Assembly: GCF_041435215.1 (NCBI RefSeq)
Contig: NZ_CP108394.1
Coordinates: forward strand, 558,001 to 622,000
DNA from: Streptomyces sp. NBC_01314
GTDB lineage: Bacteria > Actinomycetota > Actinomycetes > Streptomycetales > Streptomycetaceae
Reading direction: 5' to 3'
Length of the DNA: 64,000 nt
Part shown: in pieces, positions 63,313 through 64,000 of the stretch
Layout: every line of letters begins with the position of its first letter
Numbering within the stretch: position 1 is the first letter of the stretch
Translations under genes and position numbers: made by a program
The notes under the pieces: generated by a model
The model's input: only the letters and a program-made list of their open reading frames with translations
What the model was told of the DNA's origin: nothing
The model's database searches: none

Positions 63313-63765
63313 CCCCGCGCCCTGTCGGTGAGGGCGGCGCCCCTCGGACGCCCCTCGGACGCCCGTCGCTCGACCAGCGCCGCTGACCGTCGTGGTGCCG
63401 CCCTGAAGAAGTCCCGACCGCCGCAGCCATAGCGACCTATGGCTGCGGCGGTCGTCTATCCCCGAGGAGAAGTCCACGAGCGCACCCACGCAGCCGAGTC
63501 GAGCACGCCGAGCGGCCCGTCAGCTCACGGCCGACGGGCCGGTGATCTCCACGCGCCGGGCCTGGATGTGGGCGCGAGCGGGGCGATGTGCACCGGTCGC
63601 CGACGGACATGGGCCGTGTGCACACGGCCTTGATCCTGGTCGGCGACTCAGCGGAGGGTTGTCGCGGACAACTCGCACCGGGCGCGATCGGCGCCGTCCA
63701 CAACGGGGACGGTGACCGGCAGGCAGACACGGGCATGCGGGCCCGCTTCGACGCGTCGCGGAGGG
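63313..63765. other. Intergenic stretch with terminator
   Basis: Contains a CCCCTCGGACG direct duplication at about 63340-63363 and the hairpin at 63415-63454. No gene seen. Confidence 0.5.
63415..63454. terminator. Strong terminator hairpin after the oxygenase
   Basis: A perfect 18-bp stem CGACCGCCGCAGCCATAG with loop CGAC, about 100 bases after the stop. Confidence 0.85.
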
Positions 63766-64000
63766 CTACGAGCGGGGTTCGTCAGGGATGAGCACCTTCG
63801 CCGCCGTCTTCACAGTGATCTCCTCGGCGGTGACGCCGGGGGCGGTCTCGACCAGGACCAGGCCGTCGTCGGTGACGTCGAGGACGCCGAGGTCGGTGAT
63901 GATCCGCTCCACGCAGCCTTTTCCGGTGAGCGGCAGATCGCACTCCCGCACGATCTTCGGGGTGCCGTCCTTGGCGGTGTGGGTCATGGTGACGATCACT
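63766..64000 (-). CDS. 3-oxoacid CoA-transferase beta subunit, 3' end only
   Basis: About 78 residues open to the right edge. THTAKDGTPKIVRECDLPLT, GKGCVERIITDLGVLDVT and LVETAPGVTAEEITVKTAAK are the C-terminal part of succinyl-CoA:3-oxoacid (3-oxoadipate) CoA-transferase beta subunits. It moves CoA from succinyl-CoA to a 3-oxoacid such as the 3-oxoadipate made by the resorcylate operon, but acetoacetate is equally possible. The start and alpha subunit lie beyond the window. Confidence 0.85.
   Translation of the reverse strand, partial: VIVTMTHTAKDGTPKIVRECDLPLTGKGCVERIITDLGVLDVTDDGLVLVETAPGVTAEEITVKTAAKVLIPDEPRS

Overview
The window is GC-rich (about 70% by eye). It has strong G/C bias at third codon positions, frequent GTG and one likely TTG start, and many ATGA/GTGA stop-start overlaps. 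It encodes families typical of Streptomyces: an ECF41 sigma factor, MmyB-type XRE regulators, FG-GAP secreted proteins, Fic-like toxin modules, and a remnant of the telomere terminal protein Tpg. I read it as accessory DNA from a Streptomyces or close relative, possibly a chromosome arm or linear plasmid. I see no rRNA genes, intact tRNA genes or CRISPR arrays.

Layout. 1-5.6 kb: a partial SRPBCC gene with a triple operator, a P-loop kinase-like gene between families of ~22-bp repeats, then truncated genes (tpg, pterin dehydratase hybrid, XRE/TPR regulator, HEAT protein, ACT domain, amidohydrolase). 5.7-7.7 kb: a divergent tetR/membrane-protein pair with three matching operators, flanked by copies of another repeat. 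7.7-14.7 kb: an IclR regulator and a five-gene operon that fits complete uptake and breakdown of gamma-resorcylate (2,6-dihydroxybenzoate) via resorcinol, hydroxyquinol and maleylacetate. 15-22 kb: ISL3, IS982 and IS21 debris, a large uncharacterised protein, and a TetR/DHA2 efflux pair. 21.7-26.8 kb: a minus-strand redox cluster (DUF1772, two NAD(P)-binding proteins, an NDH-2-like flavoprotein, a SnoaL protein) with a divergent LysR gene. 27.5-35.5 kb: a MacB/FtsX-type ABC system with two ATPases (one with an AbrB-like tail) and two very large permeases.

35.8-46 kb: a dead tnpB, two related Fic-like toxin-antitoxin modules, a nuclease-fold protein, a broken tetR, a convergent pair of secreted FG-GAP proteins sharing a terminator, a small secreted protein, and a TetR/DUF4386 pair around a perfect 33-bp palindrome. 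46-51 kb: a conserved hypothetical, an ECF41 sigma factor with its flavoprotein partner, and an ADP-ribosylglycohydrolase. 51-53.3 kb: a secreted beta-propeller gene between direct repeats made of integrase 3' ends, with resolvase/integrase remnants. 53.4-64 kb: an XRE regulator with aldo/keto reductase and hydrolase, another ISL3 wreck, a ferredoxin/class II aldolase operon whose SDR gene is cut off, a maleylpyruvate isomerase remnant followed by an intact salicylate/3-hydroxybenzoate-type hydroxylase, a clavaminate synthase-like oxygenase, and the 3' end of a CoA-transferase beta subunit.

The main theme is aromatic-acid catabolism and redox functions in heavily rearranged DNA with many junctions between partial genes. 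The best leads for something undescribed are the paired Fic-like modules with altered catalytic motifs, the repeat families around the small cassettes at the left end, the 220-bp element with 26-bp inverted ends between ABC genes, and the 64-bp direct repeats around 51-53 kb.
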